Shown here: piece by piece, positions 5,079 to 6,385 of the stretch | Position numbering within the stretch: the first letter of the stretch is position 1 | How the letters are laid out: the number at the start of each line of letters is the position of its first letter | Origin: Clostridium sp. CAG:169 | GTDB lineage: Bacteria; Bacillota; Clostridia; Oscillospirales; Ruminococcaceae | Length of the DNA stretch: 6,385 nucleotides | Reading direction: 5' to 3' | NCBI GenBank assembly: GCA_000435195.1 | Contig: FR880267.1 | Coordinates: 7,133-13,517 of the forward strand | Position numbers and translations under genes: made by a program | The notes under the pieces: generated by a model | What the model saw: the letters and a program-made list of their open reading frames with translations, nothing else | Database searches by the model: none | What the model was told of the DNA's origin: nothing

Positions 5079-5846
5079 ATGGAAATAGAATTTTCGCAGA
5101 TGATGGTGCTGTTTGCCTGCGTCTTTCTGGGTGGATTGGTCGATTCGATTGCGGGCGGCGGCGGACTGATTACCCTGCCGGCTTATTATGCGGTGGGTAT
5201 TCCGGCGCACATGGCGCTGGGAACCAACAAGTTTGCAAATGCCATCGGTACCCTGACCGCTTCGGTTCGCTTTTTTAAGGAAAAGCAAATCAACATCAAG
5301 GTTGCATTGATTGCAGCGGCAGGCGCGCTGGTAGGCTCCCCGCTGGGTGCAAAATTGGCAATGGCAATCGACGAAAAATATCTCAACTACATTCTGCTGG
5401 TGGCAGTGCCGCTGATTGCCATTATGGTGCTGCGCAAAAAGGACTTTGGAGAAGAACGCGAGCAGGAGATGCCGCTGCTGCGCTCGGTGCTGCTGTCGGC
5501 GGCAGTCGGCTTTGGCACCGGTATGTACGACGGATTCTTTGGTCCGGGTGCAGGCACCTTTATGACATTGCTGCTCAACTCGGTGCTGGGATTAGGCATC
5601 ATCCGCGCCTGCGGCACCACCAAGGTGGTCAACCTTGCCTCCAACGTCGCTGCGCTGATAACCTACGGCATGAGCGGAAATGTGCTGGTCGATGTCGGCA
5701 TCAAGTGCACCATCTTTTCGGTATTGGGCAACTGGGTCGGTTCCGGCTTGGCGCTGAAAAAGGGAGCCAAGGTGGTGCGCCCAATCATGATTGTAGCCAT
5801 GCTGCTGCTGTTAGGTAAGATTGCATCGAATATGTTTTTGGCATAG
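5079..5846 (+). CDS. TSUP (TauE/SafE) family permease
   Basis: This 255-aa integral membrane protein has about eight hydrophobic segments and belongs to the TauE/SafE family (PF01925), whose members move sulfite, sulfonates, sulfoacetate or other small organic anions. The family's internal duplication is visible. The first half has GGLVDSIAGGGGLITLP (18-34) followed by GTNKFANAIGTL (48-59). The second half repeats this as GMYDGFFGPGAGTFMTL (148-164) followed by GTTKVVNLASN. Asp22 and Asp151 occupy equivalent positions. A charged loop (KKDFGEEREQE, about 119-129) separates the halves. ATG 5079 has AGGAG (5067-5071) seven bases upstream. It most resembles the YfcA-like branch. The substrate cannot be told from sequence, and the neighbours include no sulfur-metabolism gene. 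Confidence 0.92.
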   Translation: MEIEFSQMMVLFACVFLGGLVDSIAGGGGLITLPAYYAVGIPAHMALGTNKFANAIGTLTASVRFFKEKQINIKVALIAAAGALVGSPLGAKLAMAIDEKYLNYILLVAVPLIAIMVLRKKDFGEEREQEMPLLRSVLLSAAVGFGTGMYDGFFGPGAGTFMTLLLNSVLGLGIIRACGTTKVVNLASNVAALITYGMSGNVLVDVGIKCTIFSVLGNWVGSGLALKKGAKVVRPIMIVAMLLLLGKIASNMFLA

Positions 5847-5856
5847 TTTTGTCTGC

Positions 5857-5873
5857 CGGTTGATATACAACCG
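5857..5873. repeat. Small hairpin between the permease and PLC-like genes
   Basis: CGGTTG (5857-5862) and CAACCG (5868-5873) flank ATATA; ATTTTGG follows. With six pairs and a short T-run it is too weak to be called a terminator. It may only mark the intercistronic region or modestly attenuate read-through. Confidence 0.35.
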
Positions 5874-5897
5874 ATTTTGGAAAAAAGGAGGCGCATT

Positions 5898-6385
5898 ATG
5901 CCCGCTTTTGTTACCCATGAATTGTTTGGAGCACAGGTCTTTGCTTTTTTGGACGAGGAGATTCAGGAGCTTCTCGAGCGCAATCCCGCACCCTATTTTT
6001 GGGGACAGCAGGGACCCGACCTGCTCTTTTTTAAGGATGCCCTGCTGGGCACCAGCCTGCTGCCGCGTTATGGCAATCTGATGCACCTAAAAAAGGTCGA
6101 TGAACTGTTTGCATGTATGAGCCGCTATCTCAACGAGCGCAGGCACACCGATGAATATGAAACGCTGGCGTCCTATATTTTAGGTTTTGCCGGACATTAT
6201 TGTTTAGACTGTGAGGCGCACCCATACATCTACTTTAAGCAGATGCAGAAGGAGCGGGTGCTGCCGTTGGACGAGCGCCGTGGATTGCATCACCGCATCG
6301 AAAGCGACATCGACACCGCTTTGTACCGCATCAAGCGCGGCAGAAATATCCGTGAATACCGCCCGGCAAAGCGGTTGTACGGCAG
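5898..6385 (+). CDS. Zinc-dependent phospholipase C-family protein, 3' end cut off
   Basis: The gene starts at ATG 5898 with a near-perfect AAAGGAGG (5884-5891) six bases upstream, and it runs open for 162 codons to the window edge. It belongs to the zinc-dependent phospholipase C / S1-P1-like fold (PF00882). The order of ligands follows clostridial alpha-toxin and Bacillus PLC: His7, Asp41 (in WGQQGPDLLFF), His63, His100 and Asp104 (in FAGHYCLDCEAHP), His108, and His131-x3-Glu135. The N-terminal Trp that ligates zinc in secreted PLCs is absent. No signal peptide is present: the protein begins MPAFVTHELFG, so it should be cytoplasmic, unlike the toxins. Members of this kind are common as uncharacterised proteins in Clostridia. 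Whether it cleaves phospholipids is unknown; zinc binding is well supported. Confidence 0.85.
   Translation, partial: MPAFVTHELFGAQVFAFLDEEIQELLERNPAPYFWGQQGPDLLFFKDALLGTSLLPRYGNLMHLKKVDELFACMSRYLNERRHTDEYETLASYILGFAGHYCLDCEAHPYIYFKQMQKERVLPLDERRGLHHRIESDIDTALYRIKRGRNIREYRPAKRLYG

Overview
The window comes from a low-to-moderate GC Gram-positive anaerobe, most likely a gut Clostridia (Oscillospiraceae/Ruminococcaceae-like). Supporting this are strong GGAGG-type ribosome binding sites, a lipoprotein with a DUF4358 domain, a Sapep/PepV-type dipeptidase, a short (243 aa) Gram-positive-type NagB, a YtqA-type radical SAM protein, and Firmicutes-style hairpin plus T-tract terminators. No mobile element, CRISPR array, phage gene or toxin-antitoxin pair was seen. 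This looks like ordinary chromosomal housekeeping and accessory DNA, made of short transcription units with readable punctuation.

Layout. Positions 1-532 hold the 3' end of an M20-family dipeptidase gene, closed by a strong terminator at 541-571. Facing it on the minus strand is a tRNA-Leu(GAG) gene (632-715) with a perfect-consensus promoter (730-758) and its own terminator (594-631). A 12-bp perfect palindrome (811-839) lies between the tRNA promoter and the next plus-strand unit. That unit is a two-gene operon: a membrane-anchored SGNH/GDSL hydrolase (892-1914, possibly starting at TTG 928) and a DUF4358 lipoprotein (1917-2399). Both products are predicted to sit on the outer face of the membrane.

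Positions 2400-2560 hold a weak terminator and a promoter for nagB. The -35 box of that promoter overlaps half of a NagR/DasR-like operator. nagB (2561-3292) overlaps by one base the start of a TIGR01212 radical SAM gene (3292-4233), the family of Bacillus YtqA/MnmL. A strong terminator (4242-4276) ends this unit. An unusually good extended -10 promoter (4336-4364) then drives an HD-domain phosphohydrolase gene. Its true start is ATG 4432, because the longest-frame ATG at 4363 lies inside the -10 box. A TauE/SafE (TSUP) permease gene (5079-5846) and a zinc-dependent phospholipase C-family gene (5898 to the window end, cut off) follow in the same direction with good ribosome binding sites. No clear terminator separates them, so the three may be co-transcribed.

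Joint functions. NagB links amino-sugar (cell-wall or mucin-derived) catabolism to glycolysis. The radical SAM protein may act on tRNA wobble uridines. The SGNH/DUF4358 pair is probably a surface-polymer modification unit. The last three genes have no obvious common pathway. I do not see a clearly undescribed system. The most useful leads are the SGNH-DUF4358 pair, the regulatory palindromes, the candidate amino-sugar operator, two start-site questions, and the PLC-like protein that keeps its zinc ligands but lacks a signal peptide.
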